Origin: Gammaproteobacteria bacterium
Lineage (GTDB): Bacteria > Pseudomonadota > Gammaproteobacteria > Enterobacterales > Psychrobiaceae
Assembly (NCBI GenBank): GCA_013214945.1
Contig: JABSRT010000004.1
Location: 62,001-126,000 of the forward strand
DNA length: 64,000 nt
Direction of reading: 5' to 3'
Shown here: piece by piece, positions 29,125 through 38,598 of the stretch
How positions within the stretch are numbered: position 1 is the stretch's first letter
How the letters are laid out: each line of letters starts with the position of its first letter
Position numbers and translations under genes: made by a program
Notes under the pieces: generated by a model
The model's input: the letters and a program-made list of their open reading frames with translations, nothing else
Database searches by the model: none
What the model was told of the DNA's origin: nothing

Positions 29125-30042
29125 TTAAGCTGTGGTATTGGTTGGTCTCGTCGAAAATTGGCGTCGATATTGGCTTGGTGAAATCAACAGTTGTTGGCGG
29201 AAATAATGTCGCATGTTCATCGCATTATTAAAGCCCGTTTGCTCTGATATATGCTCGATAGTGTGGCTAGTACTTTCTAACAAGGATTTGGCCAGTTGCA
29301 ATCGTTGGCTTGTCAGCCATTCTTTGGGACTCATTCCAATACTTGCTCTAAAATGGCGATCAAAACTACGCCGTGACATGGCTGATTTTGTCGCCATTTC
29401 GTCAATACTCATTGGGCGCTGTAAATTTTCAATCGCCCAGTCTAAAGTACTGGCAAACAGCGACTGATGTTCGACCATCGGGGTTTCGACAAATTGCGAT
29501 TGACCGCCATCACGGTGGGCTGGGATCACCAAACGCCGAGCTATCTGGTTGGCAATTTGATGGCTAAAGTCTCGCCTGACCACTTCAAGACAAAAATCGA
29601 GCGCTGCAGCACTGCCTGCTGAGCAGCCAATGCGATCTTGATAAACATAAAGTACATCTTTAACAAATCGGACGTCGGGATAGTTTTGTTTAAACCTGTC
29701 GGCATAACGCCAGTGAGTGGTGGCATCTCGGCCGGCCAACAGGCCACATTGTGCAATGAAAAAAGAGCCGGAGCAAAAAGATAATAGCTTGCCGCCTTGC
29801 TGATGAAAATCGACAACCAATTGCTTTATGTGCTCGGATAATTCGGGATTGATGGGATCCCAGCTTGGAATAACCAAAATATTATAGTCAGCTAAGTTAT
29901 CAATTTTTTTAACGCGCAGTTCAATGCCGCCGGCCGATGAGACGAGCGAGTCAGTAAAGCTGACCACTTCACCTTGATACCAGTTGTCATACTCGGGTCT
30001 GGGCAGGGTAAAAAATTCAGTAGCACACCCTAGCTCAAACAA
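29125..30042 (-). CDS. GlxA family transcriptional regulator (DJ-1/PfpI domain plus AraC HTH)
   Basis: 305 aa from TTG at 30042. The N-terminal two thirds are a DJ-1/PfpI-like domain with KLLSFCSGSFFIAQCGLL as the nucleophile-elbow region; the C-terminus is an AraC HTH pair (TKSAMSRRSFDRHFRASIG, then ISEQTGFNNAMNMRHYFRQ). The frame stays open upstream to about 30112 and reads KVAILSYQNVSLFELGCA, the usual first beta strand of this family, but contains no ATG, GTG or TTG before 30042. An ATG at 30098 is in another frame. Either a rare start is used or a one-base frameshift broke the 5' end. Probably regulates the rhodanese/DUF1272 genes next door. Confidence 0.82.
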   Translation of the reverse strand: MFELGCATEFFTLPRPEYDNWYQGEVVSFTDSLVSSAGGIELRVKKIDNLADYNILVIPSWDPINPELSEHIKQLVVDFHQQGGKLLSFCSGSFFIAQCGLLAGRDATTHWRYADRFKQNYPDVRFVKDVLYVYQDRIGCSAGSAAALDFCLEVVRRDFSHQIANQIARRLVIPAHRDGGQSQFVETPMVEHQSLFASTLDWAIENLQRPMSIDEMATKSAMSRRSFDRHFRASIGMSPKEWLTSQRLQLAKSLLESTSHTIEHISEQTGFNNAMNMRHYFRQQLLISPSQYRRQFSTRPTNTTA

Positions 30043-30201
30043 AGAGACATTTTGATAGCTTAATATCGCGACTTTATTGATAACTTTATACCTGACATGG
30101 AGCTTGGCTTAATCTTAACGTAATGTGTCTTATAAGCCAATTATGAATGGGCGAGTAACTGGCTAAGATAAGTATTCAATCAATAAATGAGATCACCCAA
30201 T

Positions 30202-30630
30202 ATGTCATCAGCCGTCTCTAGGCCCGCTGCAGCAGTTAGTGCAGACGCGTTAGCCCATTTTGAAAACTTACTTAAATATGAAACGGATTGCTGGGATGTT
30301 CACCATGCCATCAGCAATAACCGGCAAGACTTCGTGTTGTTTGATGTCAGAGGTACGGTTATGTATCAACAAGCTCATATCGCTGGAGCGCTTAGCATGC
30401 CAGTGCAAAAAATTACGGCTGAGTCTTTGGTGGGTTTCGCCGACAATAGCTTCTTTGTGGTTTACTGCGCCGGGCCACATTGCAATGCCACCGAAAAAGC
30501 GGCGATTAGATTGGCAAAACTTAATCGGCCGGTCAAAAAAATGATTGGCGGTGTTACTGGCTGGTTAGATGAGGGGTTCTCTTTGGTTCAAGCTGATGTG
30601 TCTTCACTGCAATCCGTTACTGTCGAATAA
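30202..30630 (+). CDS. Rhodanese-like domain protein
   Basis: 142 aa from the ATG at 30202 (an in-frame ATG at 30187 would add five residues; neither has a strong ribosome-binding site). The single rhodanese domain has FVLFDVRGTVMYQQAHIAGA and the active-site loop VVYCAGPHCNATEKAA with the catalytic Cys. It could transfer sulfane sulfur. It is divergent from the GlxA-type regulator and 42 nt upstream of the DUF1272-NIPSNAP gene, a neighbourhood often seen with GlxA regulators. Confidence 0.9.
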   Translation: MSSAVSRPAAAVSADALAHFENLLKYETDCWDVHHAISNNRQDFVLFDVRGTVMYQQAHIAGALSMPVQKITAESLVGFADNSFFVVYCAGPHCNATEKAAIRLAKLNRPVKKMIGGVTGWLDEGFSLVQADVSSLQSVTVE

Positions 30631-30672
30631 CGTAATAGCCTGTTTTTCTAATTTTTAAGCTAAGGAATTGTA

Positions 30673-31308
30673 ATGTTAGTTTTAAGACCAAATTGCGAAT
30701 GCTGTGACAAGGACCTGCCACCGCAATCAACCGAGGCAGTTATTTGTAGTTTCGAGTGTACTTTTTGTGCGCATTGCGCCAGCACTGTGTTAAATGCTAC
30801 TTGTCCAAACTGTGCTGGTAATTTTGTGCCACGACCGATCAGGCCAGCCGCTGCATTAGTAAATAACCCTGCGTCAACCGAGCGGGTATTAAAAGCACAT
30901 CGCAGGGTTGGTAAAGCCGCTGAGCAGAGTATCACTGAAGCTAATATCACAGGCCCGAGTATCACAGAACCGAATATCATAGAAGAGGGTATTGTTGAAC
31001 ATACAGTCGCTTGTTATTTACGTTATGTGATTGATCCAAATAAACTGGTTGAATTCGAACACTATGCAAAATTATGGATCCCGTTAGTGAATCAGTTTGG
31101 CGGAAATCATCTTGGCTATTTCTTGCCATCGGAAGGGGCCAATAATATTGCATTGGCGATATTTAGTTTTCCAAGCCTTGGCGCTTATGAAATTTACCGC
31201 TGCAAGGCGGCTAAAGATAATAGATGTATCGCGGCATTTGAGTACGCCCAAGCAACACGCTGTATTGTCAGCTATGAGCGTAGTTTCTTACGACCCGTTT
31301 TCAGTTAA
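30673..31308 (+). CDS. DUF1272-NIPSNAP fusion protein
   Basis: 211 aa with two separate domains. Residues 1-58 are a cysteine-rich DUF1272 domain (LRPNCECCDKDLPP, then ICSFECTFCAHCA, then CPNCAGNFVPRPIRP), probably zinc-binding. Residues about 107-211 are a NIPSNAP-type dimeric alpha-beta barrel (CYLRYVIDPNKLVEFEHYA, then GGNHLGYFLPSEGANNIALA, then RCIVSYERSF). The two are usually separate genes. The linker (about residues 86-105) is a tandem 10-residue repeat, SITEANITGP and SITEPNIIEE. A good ribosome-binding site (TAAGGAATTGTA) precedes the ATG. Function unknown; the rhodanese gene is just upstream. Confidence 0.85.
   Translation: MLVLRPNCECCDKDLPPQSTEAVICSFECTFCAHCASTVLNATCPNCAGNFVPRPIRPAAALVNNPASTERVLKAHRRVGKAAEQSITEANITGPSITEPNIIEEGIVEHTVACYLRYVIDPNKLVEFEHYAKLWIPLVNQFGGNHLGYFLPSEGANNIALAIFSFPSLGAYEIYRCKAAKDNRCIAAFEYAQATRCIVSYERSFLRPVFS
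30928..30987 (+). repeat. Tandem 30-nt repeat in the DUF1272-NIPSNAP linker
   Basis: Two adjacent 30-nt units, 30928-30957 and 30958-30987, both begin AGTATCAC and encode SITEANITGP and SITEPNIIEE. Shorter ATATCAC/ATATCAT echoes lie inside each unit. The repeat lies exactly between the two domains. Confidence 0.6.
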
Positions 31309-31350
31309 TTGACTGATTAGTCGGCGATGGGTGTCAATTGTTCGCAATAG

Positions 31351-32109
31351 CTACGCCGTGACAGGATCCGTTTTAAATATTGCAACGATATTTCTGCCTT
31401 GGCCTTTCGCTTGGTAAAGCGCTTCATCGGCTTGGTTTAATATTTGCTCTACTTTAATGAACTCATGAGCTGGGCTGGTAGATATACCAATGCTTATTGT
31501 CACGCTGATCTTATTATCTTGGTGAGTGAGCTTTTGATTATGGATTTGTTGGCGTAACTTTTCGGCGAACGCCTCGGCTTGGGAGCAAATGGTGTTAGGC
31601 AAAAATACCGCAAACTCTTCGCCGCCGAGTCGACCCTTGATGTCGCTTTCACGGCACATTTGACTTAATAACTCGCCAAACTCAGCCAGTACCTTATCGC
31701 CACAAGCATGGCCGAACTGGTCATTTATCTGTTTAAAAAAATCCATATCAATTGCAAGAATACTGTAAGGCTGTTGGTTGCGCTGTGCCAAGTTATAAGC
31801 GATGTCACAAGATACAAAGAAAGCTCGGCGATTAAAAAGCCCGGTTAATGAATCGTAAGAGGCAAGAAAGGTCATTTCTTTTTCAAGTTTATCTAATTTG
31901 TATAATAAGCCAACGAGGTACCAAGACAGCAAGGGCGTAACAATTAATGCAATGACAAAAGTTTTTATGTTAGATCGCAATAAATGTTCAAAATTATGAG
32001 TAATGAAATAAATAATAGCCGTGTTAAGACTGAGGGTTAAAATAATAGCCAAACAGGTGATTAATAAGACCAAGTTGCCTCGGCCAAGCGGCTCTAGTCG
32101 ATGTCTCAT
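31351..32109 (-). CDS. Membrane-bound GGDEF diguanylate cyclase
   Basis: 252 aa. Two transmembrane helices (about residues 13-37 and 47-69) are followed by a GGDEF domain with signature GRLGGEEF (about residue 162) and FLASYDSLTGLFNRRAFF at its start. The GGEEF motif is the active form, so it should make c-di-GMP. No separate sensory domain fits between the helices, so the signal may be membrane-related. It is monocistronic and converges with the DUF1272-NIPSNAP gene. PilZ proteins in this window are possible receivers of the same messenger, though no direct link is shown. Confidence 0.93.
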   Translation of the reverse strand: MRHRLEPLGRGNLVLLITCLAIILTLSLNTAIIYFITHNFEHLLRSNIKTFVIALIVTPLLSWYLVGLLYKLDKLEKEMTFLASYDSLTGLFNRRAFFVSCDIAYNLAQRNQQPYSILAIDMDFFKQINDQFGHACGDKVLAEFGELLSQMCRESDIKGRLGGEEFAVFLPNTICSQAEAFAEKLRQQIHNQKLTHQDNKISVTISIGISTSPAHEFIKVEQILNQADEALYQAKGQGRNIVAIFKTDPVTA

Positions 32110-32557
32110 GGGGTTAAATCCTTGTTATAACCATTTTACACAGACCATTAACAGCGGCTGGTGTTTTGGTTAGTCGCTAATTATAGTCGCTCGTTGTAAA
32201 TATGACGGATAATTTTGACCAGAGAGTGGCTGCTAATACGATCTGAGGGATTAAGATCGGGACAAGACCTTAAATATTAGGGGGATATTGGCCACATAAA
32301 CACCGGTATTTATAGTCAATTAAGTAGACATAGCAGCGCCTGCTAATACGAAAATTACTCACTTTGTGGTGAATTAAGCAGAGACTTACTCAGTCACCAC
32401 CTTAACGTGAAATTAGTCCGTGATGGCTATCATAATATTAAGATATAACACTAGACATTTTTGAATTGAAAAAGGCTGATTTTGGCTAGGATTTATAACG
32501 TTTGGCAGGTAGAATAGCGCCATTATTTTTTATATTAACTATCTGCGGAGCTTAATG
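32110..32557. other. Intergenic region upstream of glyA
   Basis: 448 nt between divergent genes, AT-rich, with no credible reading frame. It must contain the glyA and GGDEF promoters. A TAGAAT at 32510-32515 may be the glyA -10 box but its -35 partner is poor. No glycine or SAM riboswitch pattern was recognised. Confidence 0.4.
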
Positions 32558-33808
32558 ATGCTTAAACGTGATATGACCATTGCCGATTTCGATCCTGAAT
32601 TGTTTGAAGCTATTTCCCAAGAAACTACCCGTCAAGAAGAGCACATTGAATTAATTGCTTCAGAAAACTACTGTAGTCCTCGTGTTTTAGAAGCACAAGG
32701 CTCACAGCTTACTAATAAGTATGCTGAAGGTTACCCGGGCAAGCGCTACTACGGTGGTTGTGAGTACGTTGATAAAGCTGAATTTTTAGCGATTGACCGT
32801 GCTAAAGAATTATTTGGTGCCGATTACGCTAACGTGCAACCGCACTCAGGTTCACAAGCTAATTCAGCGGTATTTTTAGCGCTACTTGAGCACGGCGATA
32901 CTGTATTAGGTATGAGCTTGGCTCACGGTGGTCACTTAACTCACGGTTCTCATGTTAGCTTTTCTGGCAAATTATATAACGCCAAGCAATACGGCTTAAA
33001 TGACGCGGGTGATATTGATTACGCACAAGTTGAAGCATTGGCACTTGAGCACAAGCCTAAAATGATTATTGCTGGTTTCTCAGCATTCTCTGGCATTGTT
33101 GATTGGCAGCGTTTTCGTGACATCGCCGATAAAGTAGGTGCCTACTTATTCGTTGATATGGCTCACGTTGCAGGTCTTGTTGCTGCGGGTCTTTACCCGA
33201 ACCCAGTACCCATTGCTGATGTTGTAACGACGACTACCCATAAAACGCTGGCTGGTCCTCGTGGCGGTTTAATCTTGGCTCGTGCAAACGAAGCGGTAGA
33301 AAAGAAATTAAACTCAGCCGTATTCCCTGGTGGTCAAGGTGGCCCATTAATGCACGTTATCGCGGCTAAAGCGGTAGCATTTAAAGAAGCGTTACAACCA
33401 GAATTCAAAGTTTATCAGCAAGCGGTATTAGATAACGCTAATGCAATGGTTGAAGTATTAATCGAACGTGGTTACAAAGTAGTGTCTAACGGTACGACTA
33501 ACCACCTATTATTACTTGATTTAATCGGTAAAGACTACACTGGTAAAGATGCTGACGCCGCGTTGGGTCGTGCATTTATTACGGTAAACAAAAACTCGGT
33601 TCCTAATGATCCGCGTTCACCGTTTATCACGTCAGGTTTGCGTTTAGGCACGCCAGCTATTACTCGTCGTGGTTTTACAGTTAGCGATACTAAAGCACTA
33701 ACGGGTTGGATTTGTGATGTTCTTGACAACATCGGTGACGAAACAGTTACTGAGCGCGTTAAGAAAAGCGTGTTAGAAATTTGTGCTCGTTTGCCTGTAT
33801 ATGGCTAA
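32558..33808 (+). CDS. glyA: Serine hydroxymethyltransferase (housekeeping copy)
   Basis: 416 aa from ATG at 32558, giving [14 protein letters not shown] as in other gammaproteobacteria; an ATG directly upstream at 32555 is too close to the GCGGAG ribosome-binding site. The PLP lysine is K229 in [15 protein letters not shown]. It interconverts serine and glycine with tetrahydrofolate. The gene is followed by nrdR and the rib operon, the usual gammaproteobacterial order. A second, divergent glyA lies at 54251-55546. Confidence 0.97.
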   Translation: MLKRDMTIADFDPELFEAISQETTRQEEHIELIASENYCSPRVLEAQGSQLTNKYAEGYPGKRYYGGCEYVDKAEFLAIDRAKELFGADYANVQPHSGSQANSAVFLALLEHGDTVLGMSLAHGGHLTHGSHVSFSGKLYNAKQYGLNDAGDIDYAQVEALALEHKPKMIIAGFSAFSGIVDWQRFRDIADKVGAYLFVDMAHVAGLVAAGLYPNPVPIADVVTTTTHKTLAGPRGGLILARANEAVEKKLNSAVFPGGQGGPLMHVIAAKAVAFKEALQPEFKVYQQAVLDNANAMVEVLIERGYKVVSNGTTNHLLLLDLIGKDYTGKDADAALGRAFITVNKNSVPNDPRSPFITSGLRLGTPAITRRGFTVSDTKALTGWICDVLDNIGDETVTERVKKSVLEICARLPVYG

Positions 33809-33859
33809 TCAGTTGGCTTAATTGTCACGAGGGTACACCCCTTATCTGAGAATATGTAT

Positions 33860-33891
33860 AATGGTCGCTTTGGCGGCCATTATTCGTTTTT
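33860..33891 (+). terminator. Terminator after glyA
   Basis: AATGGTCGC-TTTG-GCGGCCATT (one G-T pair) forms a 9-bp stem, followed after ATTCG by a T-run. It lies 51 nt after the glyA stop. Confidence 0.65.
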
Positions 33892-33967
33892 GGCTGTACT
33901 AACCAGCTAACCTAACAGTTTGTTCATAATTAAGTTTTGTTGGTCACGGTAAGGGTTAAGGTAAGTT

Positions 33968-34423
33968 ATGCATTGTCCATTTTGTCGAGCCGGTGAAACC
34001 AAGGTTATCGATTCACGTCTAGTGTCCGACGGTGCTCAGGTACGTCGTCGTCGTCAATGTACCAGCTGTCAGGAGCGTTTTACCACGTTTGAGCAAGCTG
34101 AGTTGGTGATGCCTCGAATTATTAAAACCACCGGCGCGCGCGAGCCCTTTAATGAAGACAAGTTACGTGACGGCATGTTGCGGGCTCTTGAACGGCGCCC
34201 TGTCGGCATTGATCTGATTGAACAGTCGATTCATCAAATTAAATCGAAACTGCGCGCAACGGGTGAGCGCGAACTTGAAACCGCTTTTGTTGGTAATTTA
34301 GTGATGGACGAATTAAAGCAGCTTGATAAAGTCGCTTACATTCGATTTGCCTCGGTTTATCGCGCGTTTGAAGATGTTGAAGAATTTGGTAAAGAGATAG
34401 CCAAGCTGGATAACAACGAATGA
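33968..34423 (+). CDS. nrdR: Transcriptional repressor NrdR
   Basis: 151 aa. A zinc ribbon ([13 protein letters not shown], then [17 protein letters not shown]) is followed by an ATP-cone domain ([21 protein letters not shown]). It represses ribonucleotide reductase genes in response to nucleotide levels. The ribD start codon overlaps its stop by 4 nt (ATGA), so they are coupled. Confidence 0.96.
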   Translation: MHCPFCRAGETKVIDSRLVSDGAQVRRRRQCTSCQERFTTFEQAELVMPRIIKTTGAREPFNEDKLRDGMLRALERRPVGIDLIEQSIHQIKSKLRATGERELETAFVGNLVMDELKQLDKVAYIRFASVYRAFEDVEEFGKEIAKLDNNE

Positions 34424-35529
34424 GTGAGCAATGCGACCGCCAATACATGCAACAGGCGATTAATCTCGCTAAGTTAGGCCGCTTTACGACGTCGCCTAAC
34501 CCGAATGTCGGCTGTATTTTAGTTAAAAACAAGCAAATCATTGGCGGTGGTTATCATCAGCGCGCCGGTGAAGGTCATGCTGAAGTGAATGCATTGCGCG
34601 AGGCAGGATCTGAGGCCGTTGGTGCAACGGCCTATGTTACGCTTGAGCCGTGTAGTCATTTTGGTCGAACACCACCTTGCGCCAATGGCTTAATTGACGC
34701 TGGCATTACCCGAGTTGTGATTGCGATGGTTGATCCTAATCCGCAAGTGGCAGGGCGTGGTATCGCCAAACTCGAACAAGCGGGCATACAAGTAAGCTCT
34801 GGCTTGTTAGAGAGCCAGGCACAAGCACTTAACCCGGGTTTTATTAAACGCATGACCACTGACATGCCTTGGGTAACCGTTAAGTTAGGGGTAACTCTCG
34901 ATGGTTGCACCGCGCTAAATAACGGCGTTAGCCAATGGATTACCGGCCCTGATGCCCGGATTGATGTTCAGCAGTTTAGGGCCCAGCATTGCGCAATTTT
35001 AACCGGCTCTGACACCGTATTAAGCGATAACCCAAGCTTGAATTTACGCTGGGATGAACTCGGTGGCGTCCGTGATGTTATTAATCAAGCGCAGTTACGC
35101 CAACCTATTAGGGTAGTCATTGACAGCGGCAACAAGATTTTACCTAGCCATAAAATGGTCGGCATAAAATCGCCGATTATTTTAGTGCGCAGAGCACAAG
35201 ATAATAATCAGTGGCCCCAGCATGTCGAGCAATTGATAATTGCAGGAGACGGTCAGTTTGATTTAAGCCAGGTATTAAAAATATTGGCTAACCGCAGCAT
35301 TAATTCGATATGGGTGGAAGCGGGTGCTGGCTTATGTGGCGCTTTGTTAAGTCAGCAGTTAGTTGATAAACTTGTGGTATATCAGGCGCCAAAATTAATT
35401 GGCGATTTGGGCAAAGGTTTATTTAACTTGCCACAGATGAGCGCAATGGATCAGTTAGTTGAGCTGACGTTTGACGATGTACGCATGGTCGGCCGTGATA
35501 TTCGGATTGTGGCCACGCCTAATTATTAA
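34420..35529 (+). CDS. ribD: Bifunctional diaminohydroxyphosphoribosylaminopyrimidine deaminase / 5-amino-6-(5-phosphoribosylamino)uracil reductase
   Basis: 369 aa. The N-terminal cytidine-deaminase-like domain has zinc ligands in GHAEVNAL and [16 protein letters not shown]; the C-terminal half is the NADPH reductase domain ([17 protein letters not shown], then [15 protein letters not shown]). It performs steps two and three of riboflavin synthesis. It overlaps nrdR by 4 nt and is followed by ribE at 18 nt. Confidence 0.96.
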   Translation: MSEQCDRQYMQQAINLAKLGRFTTSPNPNVGCILVKNKQIIGGGYHQRAGEGHAEVNALREAGSEAVGATAYVTLEPCSHFGRTPPCANGLIDAGITRVVIAMVDPNPQVAGRGIAKLEQAGIQVSSGLLESQAQALNPGFIKRMTTDMPWVTVKLGVTLDGCTALNNGVSQWITGPDARIDVQQFRAQHCAILTGSDTVLSDNPSLNLRWDELGGVRDVINQAQLRQPIRVVIDSGNKILPSHKMVGIKSPIILVRRAQDNNQWPQHVEQLIIAGDGQFDLSQVLKILANRSINSIWVEAGAGLCGALLSQQLVDKLVVYQAPKLIGDLGKGLFNLPQMSAMDQLVELTFDDVRMVGRDIRIVATPNY

Positions 35530-35547
35530 ATAAATTGAGAAAAAACA

Positions 35548-36201
35548 ATGTTCACTGGAATTATTGAAGCGGTAGGTCAGCTGAAAAAATTGGTAAATTG
35601 CGGCAGTGATTATCAAGTAGAAATTAGCACCAATGGTCTAGATTTAGCCGATGTAAAATTGGGCGATAGCATTGCCAGTAATGGTATTTGCTTAACCGTC
35701 GTTAAATTAACCCCCAGCAGTTTTTTTGCTGATGTGTCGTCTGAAACAATACGTTTGACCGGATTTGCCAATTATCAGCTCGGTCAAAAAATAAATTTAG
35801 AAAAAGCCGTTACGCCAACCACAAGGTTAGGCGGCCATATGGTCAGTGGTCATGTTGATGGTGTTGGCACTGTCGAGCGGATTATTAGCAATGGCCGTAG
35901 CACCGATTATTGGATTAAAGCACCGACTGAGCTAATGCGCTATATTGCGCACAAAGGCTCAATTACTGTTGACGGTATTAGCCTGACGGTTAATGGGCTT
36001 GAGCAAGACAGTTTACGTTTGACTATCGTGCCACATACCGCGAGTGAAACAACCATTAGCCAATTTAGAATTGGCAGCCGAGTTAATCTGGAAGTTGATC
36101 AAATTGCGCGTTACCTTGAACGGCTAATGCAAGTGAATAAGCAAGAGCAGCAAGGTTCGGTCACCATGGATTTATTAGCACGCAGCGGTTTTTTAAAATA
36201 A
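35548..36201 (+). CDS. ribE: Riboflavin synthase alpha subunit
   Basis: 217 aa with the two tandem lumazine-binding repeats of riboflavin synthase: MFTGIIEAVGQL with GLDLADVKLGDSIASNGICLTV, and MVSGHVDGVGTV with GSITVDGISLTVNGL. It converts two molecules of 6,7-dimethyl-8-ribityllumazine to riboflavin. Named ribC in E. coli. It lies between ribD and ribBA in one direction. Confidence 0.96.
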   Translation: MFTGIIEAVGQLKKLVNCGSDYQVEISTNGLDLADVKLGDSIASNGICLTVVKLTPSSFFADVSSETIRLTGFANYQLGQKINLEKAVTPTTRLGGHMVSGHVDGVGTVERIISNGRSTDYWIKAPTELMRYIAHKGSITVDGISLTVNGLEQDSLRLTIVPHTASETTISQFRIGSRVNLEVDQIARYLERLMQVNKQEQQGSVTMDLLARSGFLK

Positions 36202-36342
36202 ATGTTAAACTAGGCCTTGAAAAAGGTCGGGTTCAAACACATGTATAACAAACTATCTACCTGTAAAAAACGATTTAATCATTATCGTCCGTCGTATTTC
36301 GCTCTCATAAGAGCTTTAGCAGCACATACTTAAGGTTTCGTC

Positions 36343-37452
36343 ATGGCATTGAACAAAATTGAAGACATTATCGAAGATATCCGTTTAGGAAAAATGGTTA
36401 TTTTAATGGATGATGAAGATCGTGAAAATGAGGGCGACCTTATTATTGCGGCAGATAAAATCACTCCACAAGGGATTAACTTCATGGCAACGCATGGTCG
36501 CGGCTTAATTTGCCTGACGTTGACCAAAGCACGTTGTGAGTTGCTTAACCTTCCGTTGATGGTTGATGCCAATAAAGCACAGTTTTCGACTAACTTTACC
36601 GTGTCGATTGAAGCGACTACGGGTGTCACAACCGGAATTTCAGCCGCTGATCGCTCGCGCACTGTGGAAGCGGCAGTAGGTGTTAATGCAACGGCGGCCG
36701 ATATTGTGCAGCCGGGTCATATATTTCCGCTGATGGCGCAAGATGGTGGCGTGCTAACCCGCGCTGGTCATACTGAAGCTGGCTGTGATTTAGCACGCTT
36801 AGCGGGTTGTGAACCGGCCAGTGTGATTGTTGAAATTTTAAAAGAAGACGGCAGCATGGCGCGACGTCCTGATTTAGAAATTTTTGCTGAGCAACACGGA
36901 ATTAAAATTGGCACCATCGCTGATTTAATCGAATACCGTAACGCTAACGAAACGACTATCATTAAAGAGTCACAGTGTAAATTACCGACTCGTTACGGTG
37001 AGTTTGACTTAGTAACCTACCGTGACACGATTGATGATCAACTGCACTACGCGATGATTAAAGGTGATATCGATAGCGACAGCGTGACTAACGTTCGGGT
37101 TCACTTGCAAAACACGTTTAATGATTTGTTAGCAAGCGATCGCTCACAAAACCGGAGCTGGCCATTAGATAAAGCGATGGCGCGTATTGCCGAGCAAAAT
37201 GGCGTATTAATCTTGCTCGCAAATAAGCAAAGCAACGAAGAAGTATTGGCGCAGTTGAAAGCGTTTGAGCTAGAAGACAACGGCGAAAAGCCAGTGGCTG
37301 CTAAATGGCAGGGCACTTCTCGTCGCGTTGGTGTTGGATCGCAAATTTTAGCTAACCTAGGCGTTAGTAAAATGAATTTGTTGAGTTCAGTTAAACGTTA
37401 TCATGCGTTATCTGGCTTTGGTCTGGAAGTGGTTGAGTACATTGCTGACTAA
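36343..37452 (+). CDS. ribB: 3,4-dihydroxy-2-butanone-4-phosphate synthase fused to a degenerate GTP cyclohydrolase II domain (RibBX type)
   Basis: 369 aa. Residues 1-205 form an intact RibB domain with [17 protein letters not shown] and [17 protein letters not shown]. Residues from about 212 on ([15 protein letters not shown]) are homologous to GTP cyclohydrolase II but lack the three zinc cysteines: where active enzymes have a C-x10-C-x-C pattern, this protein reads [20 protein letters not shown]. The second domain should therefore be inactive for GTP hydrolysis, a known proteobacterial hybrid (RibBX). A separate ribA gene must exist elsewhere. A strong terminator follows. Confidence 0.9.
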   Translation: MALNKIEDIIEDIRLGKMVILMDDEDRENEGDLIIAADKITPQGINFMATHGRGLICLTLTKARCELLNLPLMVDANKAQFSTNFTVSIEATTGVTTGISAADRSRTVEAAVGVNATAADIVQPGHIFPLMAQDGGVLTRAGHTEAGCDLARLAGCEPASVIVEILKEDGSMARRPDLEIFAEQHGIKIGTIADLIEYRNANETTIIKESQCKLPTRYGEFDLVTYRDTIDDQLHYAMIKGDIDSDSVTNVRVHLQNTFNDLLASDRSQNRSWPLDKAMARIAEQNGVLILLANKQSNEEVLAQLKAFELEDNGEKPVAAKWQGTSRRVGVGSQILANLGVSKMNLLSSVKRYHALSGFGLEVVEYIAD

Positions 37453-37486
37453 CCATTAATACTAAAAATTTGTTCGCAAATTTATT

Positions 37487-37525
37487 AAAAGACAAGCGCA
37501 GTATTTTACTGGCTTGTCTTTTTTT
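37487..37525 (+). terminator. Intrinsic terminator after ribBA
   Basis: AAAAGACAAGC and GCTTGTCTTTT are exact reverse complements around a 14-nt loop, with the T-run continuing. It lies 35 nt after the stop and separates ribBA from ribH. Confidence 0.85.
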
Positions 37526-37686
37526 GTTTAAAATTTAGCCCTAGATCACTTTAGCCACTCTTTACGCATAATGCTGATGCGTTTTTTGCAGATGCTGTGT
37601 TATCATTGCGGCACTTTTTTCCAGCGCTATCACCTAGTGTTCTGGGAATACATAAACCAGCATATTGATAGAAATAAGGTCAAATC

Positions 37687-38157
37687 ATGAAAGTTATTGA
37701 AGGTAATCTTCAGGTTCAAAATGCCAAGGTGGCAATTGTTGTTTCACGTTTTAACAGCTTTATCGTTGATTCACTTGTGTCAGGCGCATTAGATACGTTA
37801 CTGCGCGTTGGTGGCATGAGTGAAGATGATGTCACTCTTGTTCGTGTTCCTGGTGCTGTTGAATTACCAGTGGCAACTCAAAAAGTTGCTGCTAAAGGTG
37901 AGTTTGATGCAATTATTACCCTAGGTGCAGTTATTCGTGGCGGTACGCCTCATTTCGAATTTGTTGCTGGTGAATGTAATAAAGGCTTAGCACAGGTTGC
38001 TATGCAATATACTATTCCAGTAGCCTTTGGAGTACTAACCACCGACACGATCGAGCAAGCTATTGAACGTGCAGGAACTAAAGCCGGAAATAAAGGTGCT
38101 GAAGCAGCGCTTAGTGCCTTAGAAATGATTAATGTAATGCGTCAGCTAGACGCATAA
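37687..38157 (+). CDS. ribH: 6,7-dimethyl-8-ribityllumazine synthase
   Basis: 156 aa, standard length. Active-site segments [29 protein letters not shown] and [17 protein letters not shown] (catalytic His in HFEF) are intact. It condenses the ribBA and ribD products. nusB follows 16 nt downstream, the usual ribH-nusB pair. Confidence 0.97.
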   Translation: MKVIEGNLQVQNAKVAIVVSRFNSFIVDSLVSGALDTLLRVGGMSEDDVTLVRVPGAVELPVATQKVAAKGEFDAIITLGAVIRGGTPHFEFVAGECNKGLAQVAMQYTIPVAFGVLTTDTIEQAIERAGTKAGNKGAEAALSALEMINVMRQLDA

Positions 38158-38173
38158 ATAGGAAGAGAAGTAG

Positions 38174-38590
38174 ATGAAACCATCTGAACGCCGCAAGGCA
38201 CGCCGTCTTGCACTACAAGCCATTTATTCATGGCAAATGACGGATAATGCCGTGGCTGAAGTTGAACTTGAGTTTTTGACTAACCACGACATTAAAGGGG
38301 TCGATGTTGAGTATTTCCGTAAGTTACTACTTGGGGTAACCCAAAATAGTTTCGACCTTGATGATATTTACCGTCCTTATTTAAATCGTGGTGTTAATGA
38401 AGTTGATCAAATTGATCGCGCTATTCTGCGTCTAGCAACTTACGAATTAAGAGATTTATCAGACACACCATTTAAAGTGATTATCAATGAAGCTATTGAG
38501 CTGGCTAAAGCATTTGCTGCCGACGATAGCCATAAATTTGTTAACGGTGTTTTAGATAAAACTTTAGCGCGTTTGCGTAAACAAAAATAG
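38174..38590 (+). CDS. nusB: Transcription antitermination factor NusB
   Basis: 138 aa. The all-helical NusB fold is recognised from [21 protein letters not shown], with RRKARRLA as the basic boxA-RNA-binding part, and [26 protein letters not shown] at the C-terminus. With NusE it binds boxA RNA in ribosomal operons. thiL follows after 8 nt. Confidence 0.97.
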   Translation: MKPSERRKARRLALQAIYSWQMTDNAVAEVELEFLTNHDIKGVDVEYFRKLLLGVTQNSFDLDDIYRPYLNRGVNEVDQIDRAILRLATYELRDLSDTPFKVIINEAIELAKAFAADDSHKFVNGVLDKTLARLRKQK

Positions 38591-38598
38591 TAGGTTTT

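Noticed and set aside
36202-36342. FMN riboswitch before ribBA
   Set aside because: The short gap lacks the conserved RFN element sequences; no such structure was recognised.
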